Below, piece after piece: positions 29,472 through 39,238 of a DNA stretch of 64,000 nt. The position numbers were made by a program, and so were the translations under genes. The notes under the pieces are model-generated. The model was not told where the DNA came from, did no database searches, and worked only from the letters and a program-made list of their open reading frames with translations. Source of the stretch: Clostridiales bacterium (GTDB taxonomy: Bacteria > Bacillota > Clostridia > Oscillospirales > Acutalibacteraceae); NCBI GenBank assembly GCA_022799115.1, contig JAAWNT010000009.1, positions 30,662 to 94,661 of the forward strand, given 5' to 3'. Positions within the stretch are counted from its first letter, which is position 1. Each line of letters starts with the position of its first letter.

Positions 29472-32400
29472 GCTTGAAGAAATCATATCGAAACGTTATT
29501 TTACGGGAAATCCGGCAAAGCATCAGTCGTTTTCTCGCCATATTTTTCATTGTGGCCCTGGGAGTCGGCTTTTTCGCAGGACTGATGGCCACTACTCCAG
29601 ACATGCGTCTTTCCGCAGATCAGTATTTTGACGAAACTCACACCATGGATCTTCGTGTGATATCCACATTAGGACTCACTGACGACGATGTTGAGGAAAT
29701 CAAAAAAATAGACGGCGTATCCGGCGTCATGCCTGCTTATTCGGTGGACGCTCTAATGAGCATAGATTCCGACGATAGTATGGTCGCCCGCATTCACAGC
29801 CTTCCTGTTGGAAGGTTAAACGAGGATAATCCAGATTATCTAAACCGCTTGGTGGTAACCCAAGGACGTCTCCCGGACGGGCCGGGCGAATGTGTGCTGG
29901 AAGAGCAAAAAATGGGAAACAATCCGGTGGAGATCGGTAAAACAATCCGATTATCTCCGGAAAATAAGGATCTCAGCGATACGCTCTCTACAACGCAGTT
30001 CACTGTGGTGGGATATGTAAAAAGCGCCTATTACATGTCGGTAGAACGAGAACAAAGCACCGTTGGAAACGGAAAAATCAATGCGGTTCTCTATACGGAT
30101 GAAAAAAGCTTTTCATCCGTTGCCTATACTCATCTCTTTGTCACTATGACCGAGGCCAAAGAGAAAACCGCCTTTTCTACGGAATATCAAAACTGTGTGG
30201 CGCCGCTAAAAGATCAGTTAAAAGATTTGGGAACCATCCGGGCAGTCTCGCGATACGAAGAGGTAAAATCAGAGGCTGAAAACAAGCTGAAAGACGCGAA
30301 AACGGAACTACAGGAAAAAAAGGAGCAAAGCGAGCAACAGCTGAACGAAGCAAAACAACAGTTGGATGAAGGTACCCAACAGATCCTTCAATCTGAACAA
30401 GAAATCTTGGAGGGCGACAAAAAGCTCACGGAAGGGCAGCGTACCATTGAAGAAAAAGAAAATCAGCTAAAAGATGCCCAACGGCAAATAAAAGACGCCC
30501 AGCGGACAATAGAAGAACAAGAGAAAGAGCTCAATCGCGGGGAAGTCCGATGGAAACAAGGAAAAGAAACATTTCTGCAAAAAGAGGCGGAGTTGTCGGA
30601 TGCTCTTGCGCAGTTAACAGCTGGAGAAAAGGAACTTGCCGCACAGGAAACCTTACTACAGCAGGGCGAAAAAAAATGGAGCGCGGGGAAAAAACAACTG
30701 GACGCCCAGAAACGTCAATTAGAGGAAGCAAAACAGCAGCTGGACCAGGCCAAAGGTATCATTGAACAAACCAGACAAGAGGTAGAACGACTCTATGCGT
30801 TGGGGCTTGTGGACCAGGCGAAAGATCTGGAAGCTCAGGTTGCCCAACAGCAAGCCGCCTTTGAAACAGGATCTGCCGAATATAATAAAAATTTAATCCT
30901 ATGGAACCAGGGACAGCAACAGCTTCAGACGCAAAGAGAATCGCTGGATCAAGGAGCTGCCAAATTGCAGACTGCAAAACAGCAGTTGGAACTCTCAAAA
31001 GCGCAGCTGGATGAGGGGTCGCGTCAATTGTCCGCAGCCCGGGATGAGTTACAGCAGTCCCGTTCCCAACTGGACGAGGGAAAAAAACAGTTGAACGAGG
31101 GCAAACGGCAGCTTTCTCTCTCCATTGCGCAAATGAACGAGGGCAATCGTCAGCTGCAAGAGGCAAAAAAACAATTGGATACTTCACGCGCTGAACTTTT
31201 GAGTGGAAAAAAACAACTTGAAAACGCCAAACAAAAGCTTGCAGAAGGAGAGCTGGACTATCAAAACGGCAAACAAGAAGCACAGGACAAATTAAGCCAA
31301 GCGCAGGAACAGCTGGAGGAAGCGGAGGCGCAGATTCGGGACCTCAAAATTCCCGAGTGGTACGTTCTGGATCGAGATACAAATTTAAGCTACGCCAGCT
31401 TTGATTCCAACGCTGAAAAGGTCGAGGCCATTGCCCAAGTGTTTCCCGTCTTCTTTTTTCTGGTGGCTGCCCTTGTTGCCTTAACTACCATGACCAGAAT
31501 GATCGAAGAGGAACGCACCCAGATCGGCACCCTGAAAGCGCTGGGATACGGCAAAGGATCCATCGCGTTTAAGTATGTGATTTATGCTGGATCCGCCACG
31601 ATAGCAGGCAGTTTATTTGGCTTAGCGGTAGGGTTTCAGGTTTTCCCCATCGTGATTTGGGGAGCCTACGAAATCTTATATAACCTTCCTCCTCTCATCA
31701 CAGTATTTAACGTAAAATACGCGCTCATTTCTTCCTTAGCGGCGCTCTTTTGTACCATGCTGGCTACTTTCTCCGCCTGCTACAGCACGTTGAAGGAAAC
31801 CCCGGCCCGGCTGATGCTGCCCAGGGCTCCCAAAGCGGGCAAACGGATTCTTTTAGAGTATATCACTCCCATTTGGTCCCACATGAAATTCACGCACAAG
31901 GTTACCGCTCGAAATTTGATTCGATACAAAAAACGTTTCTTTATGACGGTTATCGGGATCGCCGGATGTACCGCATTGTTGCTCACCGGGTTTGGCCTGC
32001 GGGATTCCATTTCCGATATCGTAGAGAAGCAGTTCAACGATTTGTATCAATATAACCTCATCATCAGCGTCAAGGACAGCGAGGATAGAAATACCGATCC
32101 ATCCATCCGCAAAATCTTAACGGACAACGCCAAGGTTTCCGATTCGCTGGCGGTCAGCCAGGAAACCGCAGACGTAACTTCCGAATCAGGAAAAACGCAA
32201 AACTCCGTGTATCTCTATGTTCCAGAATCCTCCCAACGTCTCACCGAATTCATTAAAATGAGAGATCGCAAAAGCGGGGATCCCATTTCTTTCACTGATG
32301 GCGCCGTGCTGGTCAGTGAAAAAATGGCCGGTAGCTTAGGAATTAAAACCGGATCCACAATCACTGTTCAAAATGCAGACGGGATAACCGCAGAATGTAC

Positions 32401-33034
32401 CGTAGGCGGAATTGTAGAAAATTATGTTTATGCATATGTCTACATGTCCCCTGATCTATATCGCGGCAGTTTTGCTTCGGAACCGGATTTCACGCAAATC
32501 ATTGCCAAAGTGGAGGATACCTCTTTGGAAAATCGAGATATGATCTCCACTGCATTGTTGGAATCTGACAAAGTCAATGCCGCACAGTTTACCAACGACC
32601 TAAGCGAATCCTTTTCCGACATTGTGAAAAATATAGATTACATTGTGATGGTGCTTATTCTATGTGCGGGGCTGCTGGCCTTTATCGTATTGTATAACCT
32701 GACCAATATCAATATTACCGAACGACAGAAGGAAATCGCCACTATTAAAGTCTTGGGGTTCTTCGATCGCGAGGTTTCCGCTTACATCTATCGGGAAACC
32801 GCTGTGCTCAGCTTGATCGGGACAGGGGTAGGACTGCTTTTAGGAATTGTTCTTCATTCCTTTGTTGTAAAGACATCTGAAGTGGATATGGTGATGTTCG
32901 GACGCAGCATCCGTCCTTTAAGCTTTGCACTAGCCGCCCTGTTAACGCTTATCTTCTCCCTGCTGGTCAATTTGGTGATGTATAAAAAGCTGAAAAAGAT
33001 CAGCATGGTGGAATCCATGAAATCCGGAGAATAG
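29465..33034 (+). CDS. FtsX-like ABC permease with very long coiled coil
   Basis: The 1189 residues begin with a membrane helix (about 20-38) and a MacB-like extracytoplasmic domain. Residues about 262-625 are almost pure Gln/Glu/Lys/Leu coiled coil with repeats such as LDEGSRQL, LDEGKKQL, LNEGKRQL. Then come two FtsX-type four-helix sets, the first near 655-770 (FPVFFFLVAALVALTTMTR) and the second at the C-terminus (VMVLILCAGLLAFIVLYNL), separated by another extracellular domain. The likely job is energy-coupled export or signalling across the membrane with the preceding ATPase. Start is GTG; a TTG at 29474 is also possible. Confidence 0.9.
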   Translation: MVGLKKSYRNVILREIRQSISRFLAIFFIVALGVGFFAGLMATTPDMRLSADQYFDETHTMDLRVISTLGLTDDDVEEIKKIDGVSGVMPAYSVDALMSIDSDDSMVARIHSLPVGRLNEDNPDYLNRLVVTQGRLPDGPGECVLEEQKMGNNPVEIGKTIRLSPENKDLSDTLSTTQFTVVGYVKSAYYMSVEREQSTVGNGKINAVLYTDEKSFSSVAYTHLFVTMTEAKEKTAFSTEYQNCVAPLKDQLKDLGTIRAVSRYEEVKSEAENKLKDAKTELQEKKEQSEQQLNEAKQQLDEGTQQILQSEQEILEGDKKLTEGQRTIEEKENQLKDAQRQIKDAQRTIEEQEKELNRGEVRWKQGKETFLQKEAELSDALAQLTAGEKELAAQETLLQQGEKKWSAGKKQLDAQKRQLEEAKQQLDQAKGIIEQTRQEVERLYALGLVDQAKDLEAQVAQQQAAFETGSAEYNKNLILWNQGQQQLQTQRESLDQGAAKLQTAKQQLELSKAQLDEGSRQLSAARDELQQSRSQLDEGKKQLNEGKRQLSLSIAQMNEGNRQLQEAKKQLDTSRAELLSGKKQLENAKQKLAEGELDYQNGKQEAQDKLSQAQEQLEEAEAQIRDLKIPEWYVLDRDTNLSYASFDSNAEKVEAIAQVFPVFFFLVAALVALTTMTRMIEEERTQIGTLKALGYGKGSIAFKYVIYAGSATIAGSLFGLAVGFQVFPIVIWGAYEILYNLPPLITVFNVKYALISSLAALFCTMLATFSACYSTLKETPARLMLPRAPKAGKRILLEYITPIWSHMKFTHKVTARNLIRYKKRFFMTVIGIAGCTALLLTGFGLRDSISDIVEKQFNDLYQYNLIISVKDSEDRNTDPSIRKILTDNAKVSDSLAVSQETADVTSESGKTQNSVYLYVPESSQRLTEFIKMRDRKSGDPISFTDGAVLVSEKMAGSLGIKTGSTITVQNADGITAECTVGGIVENYVYAYVYMSPDLYRGSFASEPDFTQIIAKVEDTSLENRDMISTALLESDKVNAAQFTNDLSESFSDIVKNIDYIVMVLILCAGLLAFIVLYNLTNINITERQKEIATIKVLGFFDREVSAYIYRETAVLSLIGTGVGLLLGIVLHSFVVKTSEVDMVMFGRSIRPLSFALAALLTLIFSLLVNLVMYKKLKKISMVESMKSGE

Positions 33035-33067
33035 CTCGACGCTTACAATACTGTAAGAAATTAGTCC

Positions 33068-33096
33068 TTGTGAAGCGATTGCAATCATGGTAAAAT
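33068..33096 (+). promoter_or_regulatory. candidate sigma-A promoter ahead of the lipoprotein gene
   Basis: TTGTGA (33068-33073), 17 bp, TAAAAT (33091-33096). A terminator hairpin lies between this site and the gene. Confidence 0.5.
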
Positions 33097-33154
33097 AGCG
33101 GATAGAAAGAAAACAAGATGTCTTGATTTTATGGAATGAGATCAAGTTTATCAT

Positions 33155-33182
33155 GGCCCCGAACTTGGGGCCTTTGTTTTCT
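33155..33182 (+). terminator. terminator after the ABC permease
   Basis: GGCCCC (33155-33160) pairs with GGGGCC (33167-33172) and is followed by TTTGTTTTCTT. Confidence 0.75.
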
Positions 33183-33229
33183 TAGAGCCGCGATTCCAAG
33201 CATTTTTTCGCCAAAGGAGGACTAAACGT

Positions 33230-33574
33230 ATGAAAAGATTCATCAAGGGCATGGCGCTCTTGTTGGCTATTTTCTTCCTAGCGGGTTGTTTGACTGGCTG
33301 TAAAAAGCCCGCCTCGCCTTCAGAGGAAAATCCCCTTTTGGGTGTATGGAAAGATACATACGATTTGACTCAATATGAATTTATCGATGACAAGAATCTA
33401 AAACTGGTTACCATCGGAATCGCTGCTTTTGACGGCACTTACTCCATTGACGGAGACAAAATGACGATACGCCTTTCCATGCTGGGAAAAACGGAAGAAA
33501 AAACATACGAATACCAGTTTGAGGGCGATCGTTTTTATCTAAACGATACTGAATTCGTGCGAAAGAGTTCATAA
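33230..33574 (+). CDS. small lipoprotein, DUF5640-like
   Basis: The 114-residue protein has a lipoprotein signal peptide with lipobox LAGC (Cys about 20). The mature part, LLGVWKDTYDLTQYEF through GTYSIDGDKMTIRL, is a small beta domain resembling DUF5640/lipocalin-like secreted proteins of clostridia. AAAGGAGG precedes the ATG. Function is unknown. It has its own terminator. Confidence 0.8.
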   Translation: MKRFIKGMALLLAIFFLAGCLTGCKKPASPSEENPLLGVWKDTYDLTQYEFIDDKNLKLVTIGIAAFDGTYSIDGDKMTIRLSMLGKTEEKTYEYQFEGDRFYLNDTEFVRKSS

Positions 33575-33589
33575 CTGCTTTTACCAAAC

Positions 33590-33630
33590 AGGGGCTTGAA
33601 AAGAGATTTTTCAAGCCCCTTCTTTTATTT
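33590..33630 (+). terminator. terminator of the lipoprotein gene
   Basis: Perfect 13 bp stem (33590-33602 with 33608-33620) followed by TCTTTTATTTTTTT. Confidence 0.92.
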
Positions 33631-33846
33631 TTTTGTGTAAAAGCAAATGATCCGCGTATCATATGATATTTCGTCTGCGCTGATACAATTATTTTATGAT
33701 CCCGTTCACGCTGGCTTTGTTTTCCGATCCTTTTTGGATATAGTAATTTCAAGCATCTATGAGCTGCTGACTAGTATTCCGATAAAGATCATGTTATAAT
33801 GAAGACTAAAAATGGGTAAAATATGGTGATTGGAGTTGAGAAATAT

Positions 33847-35130
33847 ATGACAGCAATAAACAGACAACAAATTTGTGAAGGAGTGCATTTTAGCAGCGTC
33901 CCGGATTCTCGATTCAAAACGGGCCGCATCACTGCCGCCTTCCTGTTGCCCTTAACAGGTGAAACCGCAGCAGCCAATGCGATTTTGCCTTATCTTTTAT
34001 GCCGGTCCTGTAGGGAGTATCCTGACTTTACCGCATTAAATCGAAAACTAAGCGAGCTTTATGGGGCAGCTTTGTATGCAGACGTCCACAAAGTGGGCGA
34101 AGTACAGATGCTTTGTCTTTCCGCAGTGGGAATTGACGACCGATACGCTCTGGATAATCAAAGCGTTTCCAGAGAGCTGACCTCTTTATTATGCAGCGTG
34201 CTCTTTGATCCCGCTCTGGAAAACGGCGTGTTTCGTTCAGAGGATATTAAGCAGGAGAAACGTCAACTGATCGAACGTATTGACGCGGAATACAACGATA
34301 AGCGTTCCTATGCAAAAATGCGTTGTGAAGAGCTGATGTGTCAGGAAGAGGCCTTTGGTGTCAGCGTTTACGGAAAACGGGAGCAAGTGGAACAACTGAC
34401 CGCACAAGAAATTGTGGATGCTTGGCGGCGCGCTTTGCGATGCGCCCGTATTGAATTAATTATGTTGGGAAATTCAGACCCCAAGCAAGCCAAAGAGGTA
34501 TTCAGCCAAGCCTTTTCCCGTATTGAACGGGAGCAACCCGCGAAGTGTTCCACTGAAGTTGTTCGGAGCGCTGACGAAGTTCACGAATACAACGACAGTA
34601 TGGACGTGGCTCAGGCTAAGCTGGTGATTGGATTCCGGGCCGGTACCGCATCGCCGGACGAAGATGTGATGGCAACCCGCCTGATGACCGCTCTATACGG
34701 CGGTACTCCTCATTCCAAGCTGTTTTTGAACGTCCGGGAAAAGATGAGCCTATGTTATTACTGCTCTTCTCAATATGATCGTTACAAAGGCATCATTATG
34801 GTGGGAAGCGGCGTAGAACAGCAAAACATCGAGAAGGCTCGTAAAGAGATTCTTCATCAACTGGAAGAAGTACAAAACGGTAATTTCGACGACAATGATC
34901 TTGAATCTGCAAAAATGAGTGTTGCCAACAGCTTCCGAAGCGTAGCGGATTATTTAGGCGGATTGGAATATTGGTATCTCTGTCAAACTTTAGAGGGCGC
35001 TATGTGCACTCCGGAACAAAGCGCGGAGAATATCACAAAGGTAACCCGGCAGCAAGTCATCGACGCCGCTAAAAAGGTTACCTTGGATACGGTTTATACC
35101 CTTACTGGCCAGGAGGAGGAACAGGCATGA
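33847..35130 (+). CDS. ymfF: M16 peptidase family protein, YmfF-like, probably non-catalytic
   Basis: A 427-residue pitrilysin-fold protein related to B. subtilis YmfF. It lacks the HxxEH zinc motif where its partner has it (LPYLLCRSCREYP in this region), so it is likely the non-catalytic half of a heterodimeric M16 peptidase. The C-terminal domain includes a typical LFLNVREKMSLCYYCSS stretch. ATG at 33847 follows GGAG at 11 bases; an earlier ATG at 33823 has no ribosome site. It overlaps the next gene by 4 bases. Confidence 0.8.
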   Translation: MTAINRQQICEGVHFSSVPDSRFKTGRITAAFLLPLTGETAAANAILPYLLCRSCREYPDFTALNRKLSELYGAALYADVHKVGEVQMLCLSAVGIDDRYALDNQSVSRELTSLLCSVLFDPALENGVFRSEDIKQEKRQLIERIDAEYNDKRSYAKMRCEELMCQEEAFGVSVYGKREQVEQLTAQEIVDAWRRALRCARIELIMLGNSDPKQAKEVFSQAFSRIEREQPAKCSTEVVRSADEVHEYNDSMDVAQAKLVIGFRAGTASPDEDVMATRLMTALYGGTPHSKLFLNVREKMSLCYYCSSQYDRYKGIIMVGSGVEQQNIEKARKEILHQLEEVQNGNFDDNDLESAKMSVANSFRSVADYLGGLEYWYLCQTLEGAMCTPEQSAENITKVTRQQVIDAAKKVTLDTVYTLTGQEEEQA

Positions 35131-36413
35131 ATATGATCGAAAAAAAGAGTGACCGGCTTGGGGAGCATTATTATCTGATAGATCATCCCACCGGCTTGCG
35201 AATCTATGTCTATCCCAAACAAGGTTATCACTCCACCTACGCTATTTTCGGAACAAAATATGGATCAGTCAATACGACTTTTCAACTGGAAGGGGAACAG
35301 CAGCCCATTACTGTTCCTGATGGAATCGCTCACTATTTGGAGCATAAGCTTTTTGAAAGCGAGGATGGCGACGCGTTTACCCGTTATGCCAAAACCGGCG
35401 CATCCGCCAACGCGTTTACTTCTTTTGATACCACTTGTTACCTGTTCTCCTGTACGGAAAAGGTGGAAGAAAGTCTGGAAATCCTGCTTGATTTTGTACA
35501 ATCCCCGTATTTCACTCCTGAAACCGTGCAAAAGGAACAAGGAATCATCGGTCAGGAAATACGTATGTATGACGACGATCCCAACTGGAAGGTAATGTTC
35601 AACCTGCTGGGCGCCCTCTATCATAACCACCCTGTAAAGATCGACATTGCCGGAACCGTGGAATCCATCGCGGAAATAAAGGCGGAAACCCTATATACCT
35701 GTTATAACAGCTTCTATAATCTTCATAACATGGCGTTGTGTGTGGCAGGCAATATTGAACCGGAACAGGTTGTTCGATTGGCCGACCGCATACTCAAACC
35801 TTCCAAGGAACAAAAGGTAGATACGCTATTCCCCGAGGAGCCCGATACGGTAGTAAAACAGCGCGTAGAACAACGCTTCCCCATTGCGGTTCCCATGTTT
35901 CAACTTGGTTTCAAAGAGCATGCGGGAACCAAACGGGCTACCGCTCAACAGCTTGCGCTAACCGATATCGTTTTGGAGGCGCTGGCCTCCAAATCCAGTC
36001 CGCTCTATCGAGAGTTAATGGATGCCCAGCTAATCAATGCTTCCTCTTTTGGATATGAATATTTTGAGGGACCGGGCTATGCGTCCATCATTTTTTCGGG
36101 GGAATCGCGCGATCCGGATAAAGCGGCACAGCTTATTCGCGACGCAGCCGTTCGCCTGCGTAAGGAAGGGATCGATCAGCCCACCTTTGAACGGGCGCGC
36201 CGCGCGGTTTACGGCAGAAATCTCTCGGCTCTCAACAATGCGGAAACCATCGGCAACGCCATCATTAGCCTGTCTTTTGCAGATCGAGAATTATTTGAAT
36301 ACGTGGACTGCATTGCCCAAGCCACTTTGGAGCAGGTTAATAAACGTCTGTCTCAGCAGTTAGATGGTGACAAATCCGCATTATCCGTGGTTTTACCCAT
36401 AGATAAGCAGTAA
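35127..36413 (+). CDS. ymfH: M16 family zinc peptidase, YmfH-like
   Basis: The catalytic partner: 428 residues with the inverted zinc motif HYLEH (about residues 69-73) and a downstream Glu in KEQGIIGQEI, about 75 residues later. In B. subtilis the ymfF-ymfH region lies next to genes linked to EF-P modification, but the substrate is not known. GGAGGAGGAACAGGC precedes the start, and the ATGA overlap with the previous gene indicates translational coupling. The lgt gene follows, a neighbourhood frequent in clostridia. Confidence 0.88.
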   Translation: MNMIEKKSDRLGEHYYLIDHPTGLRIYVYPKQGYHSTYAIFGTKYGSVNTTFQLEGEQQPITVPDGIAHYLEHKLFESEDGDAFTRYAKTGASANAFTSFDTTCYLFSCTEKVEESLEILLDFVQSPYFTPETVQKEQGIIGQEIRMYDDDPNWKVMFNLLGALYHNHPVKIDIAGTVESIAEIKAETLYTCYNSFYNLHNMALCVAGNIEPEQVVRLADRILKPSKEQKVDTLFPEEPDTVVKQRVEQRFPIAVPMFQLGFKEHAGTKRATAQQLALTDIVLEALASKSSPLYRELMDAQLINASSFGYEYFEGPGYASIIFSGESRDPDKAAQLIRDAAVRLRKEGIDQPTFERARRAVYGRNLSALNNAETIGNAIISLSFADRELFEYVDCIAQATLEQVNKRLSQQLDGDKSALSVVLPIDKQ

Positions 36414-36643
36414 AATACGTCTAAAAGCTTACGGGGTTCTTCTATACTCATCCCAAACGGTATGGATTCAAAAAAGCGGTGATCCCCTCTTTTCATGGTA
36501 TCCCCCAGATGGAAGAGGGCTTTGCTCTTTGGAAACCGTTCCCGGGATTGCTCTTTGTTAACGTTATTATCGGAGTCTATGAGCCAGCTTGCCGCCGTTT
36601 AGTCGCCGGCTCATGACTTCGGTACATAAGGAGGTTTTTCCAT

Positions 36644-37597
36644 ATGGAACAATATCACATCACATTTCCCGGACTTGGCGACTGGGCTGCCTTTGACATA
36701 AACCCTGTGGCCTTTTCCATCGGAGATTTTGAAATTCGCTGGTATGGAATCATTATCGCTGTAGGTGCGATTCTTGCCCTTGCTTATGCGCTTTTCAATT
36801 GCAAACGGTTTGGCGTCAATTCGGACAAGCTGATCGACGCCGTGATTGTCGGTTTTATCACCGGTATTATAGGCGCTCGTCTATATTATGTTATTTTTTA
36901 TCCCGATCCACAATATTGGAACAATCCACTCAGCATTCTTAATATCAAGCAAGGCGGCCTAGCGATCTATGGAGGGATCATCGGCGGACTTTTGGGCGGC
37001 ATCCCGGTCATCAAGCGCCATAAACAAAATGTATTTGCAGTGCTTGACATTGCTGTGATCGGCTTTCTGATCGGACAAGGAATCGGTAGATGGGGTAATT
37101 TTTTCAATCAGGAAGCCTTCGGTGTAGCAACTGATCTTCCCTGGAGAATGGTAAGCCAAGCGACGCAGGGCGTTGGCGTACATCCCTGTTTCCTATATGA
37201 ATCGCTTTGGTGTCTGTTGGGCGTGTTGGTTCTTCATTGTATCAGTAAAAGAAGAAAGTATGATGGGCAGATTTTTTTACTGTATCTGGTGTGGTATGGC
37301 GCCGAACGTTTTATTGTGGAAGGCTTGCGGACTGACAGTCTTTATATTTTCAATTTACGGGTTTCCCAGCTGCTGGCCCTCGCTACCGCACTCGTCGGCG
37401 TGATTTTGCTGATTGTGTTCCGCAAGCGCACCAGCCTCTGTGTTCAAAAACAAGCGGTGCACTCGTCTGAGCCGGATTATGTTACCACTCAAGAGGCTGT
37501 ACAAACAGATCTTCCTTTGGATTCTAACAGAGCCGATCATGATTCTGCTCCGGAAGAAATAAACCACGATGATTCGGATCCGTCCGATCAAAATTAA
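36644..37597 (+). CDS. lgt: prolipoprotein diacylglyceryl transferase Lgt
   Basis: Lgt moves a diacylglyceryl group from phosphatidylglycerol to the lipobox Cys of prolipoproteins in the cytoplasmic membrane. The 317 residues show the multi-helix layout, GGLAIYGGIIGG (about 105-116) and the Lgt signature GQGIGRWGNFFNQE (about 145-158). The last about 50 residues are an acidic, Asp/Glu/Ser-rich tail beyond the usual end of the family. The preceding 230 bases contain no gene. The lipoprotein at 33230 is an obvious type of substrate. Confidence 0.95.
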   Translation: MEQYHITFPGLGDWAAFDINPVAFSIGDFEIRWYGIIIAVGAILALAYALFNCKRFGVNSDKLIDAVIVGFITGIIGARLYYVIFYPDPQYWNNPLSILNIKQGGLAIYGGIIGGLLGGIPVIKRHKQNVFAVLDIAVIGFLIGQGIGRWGNFFNQEAFGVATDLPWRMVSQATQGVGVHPCFLYESLWCLLGVLVLHCISKRRKYDGQIFLLYLVWYGAERFIVEGLRTDSLYIFNLRVSQLLALATALVGVILLIVFRKRTSLCVQKQAVHSSEPDYVTTQEAVQTDLPLDSNRADHDSAPEEINHDDSDPSDQN

Positions 37598-37622
37598 ATT
37601 TTAGAAAGGCAGGTAATACATA

Positions 37623-38471
37623 TTGGCACAGATTATTGATGGTAAAATTGTGTCCGCTCAAGTAAGAGCTGACGCCGCACACGAAGTTGAACAACTAAAG
37701 GAGCAAGGAATTCACCCTGGTCTTGCGGTGGTAATTGTGGGAGATGATCCCGCTTCACGCGTATATGTCAACAACAAAAAGAGAGCGTGCGCGGAGATTG
37801 GCATACACTCTGAAGAATACGCTCTCCGAGCGGAGACCACTCAAGAGGAGCTTCTTAATTTAGTTGAAAACCTCAATCATAAAAAGGAAATCAATGGAAT
37901 ACTTGTTCAACTTCCTCTCCCCAAGCATTTGGACGAAAAAGCGGTCATCAAAGCCATTGATCCCATTAAAGACGTTGACGCCTTCCATGCGGAAAACGTA
38001 GGGCGCATCATGATTGGTGATTTCCACTTTTTACCCTGTACTCCAGCAGGCGTTATGGAATTATTGCGTTCCGCCAATATTGAAATCAGCGGGAAACATT
38101 GTGTAGTGATCGGTCGCAGTAATATCGTCGGGAAACCAATGGCCATGCTGCTTCTGCATCAAAACGGAACTGTGACTATTTGCCACAGTAAAACAAAGAA
38201 TCTCGCTGAAGTGTGCCGCAACGCCGATATTTTAGTTGCCGCTGTTGGCATTCCAAAATTTGTAAAGGCTGATATGGTGAAACCCGGTGCGGTTGTTATC
38301 GACGTTGGAATGGATCGTGACGAAAACGGTAAGCTGTGCGGAGATGTAGACTTTGCACAGGTAGAACCGATTGCGTCTTACATCACTCCGGTTCCCGGCG
38401 GCGTAGGACCCATGACAATTGCCATGTTAATGAAAAACACAATTACTGCGGCTAAGCTGCAACACCAATAA
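37623..38471 (+). CDS. folD: bifunctional methylenetetrahydrofolate dehydrogenase/cyclohydrolase FolD
   Basis: FolD interconverts 5,10-methylene-, methenyl- and 10-formyl-tetrahydrofolate. Family motifs are [17 protein letters not shown] with the catalytic Lys (about 55), GILVQLPLP, and the nucleotide-binding [11 protein letters not shown] (about 163-173), ending [15 protein letters not shown]. The 282 residues are normal. Start is TTG after AAAGGCAGG, 25 bases beyond lgt, so both are likely in one transcript ending at 38504. Confidence 0.95.
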   Translation: MAQIIDGKIVSAQVRADAAHEVEQLKEQGIHPGLAVVIVGDDPASRVYVNNKKRACAEIGIHSEEYALRAETTQEELLNLVENLNHKKEINGILVQLPLPKHLDEKAVIKAIDPIKDVDAFHAENVGRIMIGDFHFLPCTPAGVMELLRSANIEISGKHCVVIGRSNIVGKPMAMLLLHQNGTVTICHSKTKNLAEVCRNADILVAAVGIPKFVKADMVKPGAVVIDVGMDRDENGKLCGDVDFAQVEPIASYITPVPGGVGPMTIAMLMKNTITAAKLQHQ

Positions 38472-38479
38472 TTGTTGGG

Positions 38480-38515
38480 AAGGAGCAATATTCTATTGCT
38501 CCTTCTTTGTTTTAA
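38480..38515 (+). terminator. terminator of lgt-folD
   Basis: Perfect stem 38480-38490 with 38494-38504 and a T-rich tail. Confidence 0.88.
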
Positions 38516-38641
38516 TCAGATAAATCCTTCACGAATATCTCCTATGTAAACATACCCTATAACAAGGAAACACATGATTTCCCAATCATATCCTCCCGAC
38601 TCAGGGAAAAACTAATGTAAACTAGGATGGGAGGACCGCGT

Positions 38642-38872
38642 ATGCCCAACGTGGATATTAAATTGACACATGGTTCAAAAACAGTTGGTGAAATCACTTT
38701 ACTTTTAAATGCCTGCAATGTGCCGAGGATGAAGGAACGAATCACCATTGACAATATTTTTTATACGGTACGTTCGGTGGTATATAATACAAAAATTGAT
38801 CAGAGTACCGGTAACTATTACATCGATTTGGTTAAAATCACTGCCGATGACGAACGGAAAGAGAACGCATAA
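38642..38872 (+). CDS. small protein of unknown function
   Basis: A 76-residue protein with no recognised family. It is predicted beta-rich (VDIKLTHGSKTVGEITLLL, ERITIDNIFYTVRSVVYNT, NYYIDLVKITAD) and has no signal peptide. GGGAGG sits 7 bases before the ATG at 38642. A strong terminator follows, so it is a separate transcription unit and very likely real. Confidence 0.75.
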   Translation: MPNVDIKLTHGSKTVGEITLLLNACNVPRMKERITIDNIFYTVRSVVYNTKIDQSTGNYYIDLVKITADDERKENA

Positions 38873-38899
38873 AAAAGGATCGCTGTGCGATCCTTTTTT
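38871..38899. terminator. bidirectional terminator
   Basis: AAAAAAGGATCGC pairs with GCGATCCTTTTTT between two convergent small genes. Confidence 0.92.
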
Positions 38900-38900
38900 A

Positions 38901-39083
38901 TCACTGATTCATTAAGTTTTGTGCAAATTCTTTTGCATCAGCCAACGAATGGAATTCATCTTGATGCTCTTCCAGCTGCCATTGAATTTCTTTGGGTAAA
39001 TCAGAGAAAAAATCATGATTCGCTGTATCGGAAGCTATTAACATATTGAGCCCTAAAGGACTTCCACTATAAAAACCATCCAT
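38901..39083 (-). CDS. small protein of unknown function
   Basis: A 60-residue acidic protein (Asp/Glu/Gln-rich, LPKEIQWQLEEHQDEFHSLADAKEFAQNLM) predicted to be helical. GAGGTG lies 7 bases before its ATG and it is convergent with the 76-residue gene over a shared terminator. Several small acidic proteins of this look occur in spore-formers, but I recognise no family. Confidence 0.65.
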   Translation of the reverse strand: MDGFYSGSPLGLNMLIASDTANHDFFSDLPKEIQWQLEEHQDEFHSLADAKEFAQNLMNQ

Positions 39084-39238
39084 ATAATATCACCTCGATT
39101 ATATTTTTTCCCTATCCCGAAAACTTACCCAGAGAATATCTTGGAAACAATTGTTTTTGACTTTACCTCTTTCACAAAAAGGCCTACAATAGAGGTTGGT
39201 TTCGGTAAATTCCATTTTCATTTGAAAGGAGTCCATCA

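Noticed and set aside
30759..31283. 174-codon minus-strand frame inside the ABC permease
   Set aside because: It arises from the repetitive coiled-coil codons of the permease.
36414..36643. riboswitch ahead of lgt-folD
   Set aside because: Only a weak GAGCC/GGCTC hairpin is visible, and nothing matches a folate riboswitch core that I can recall.
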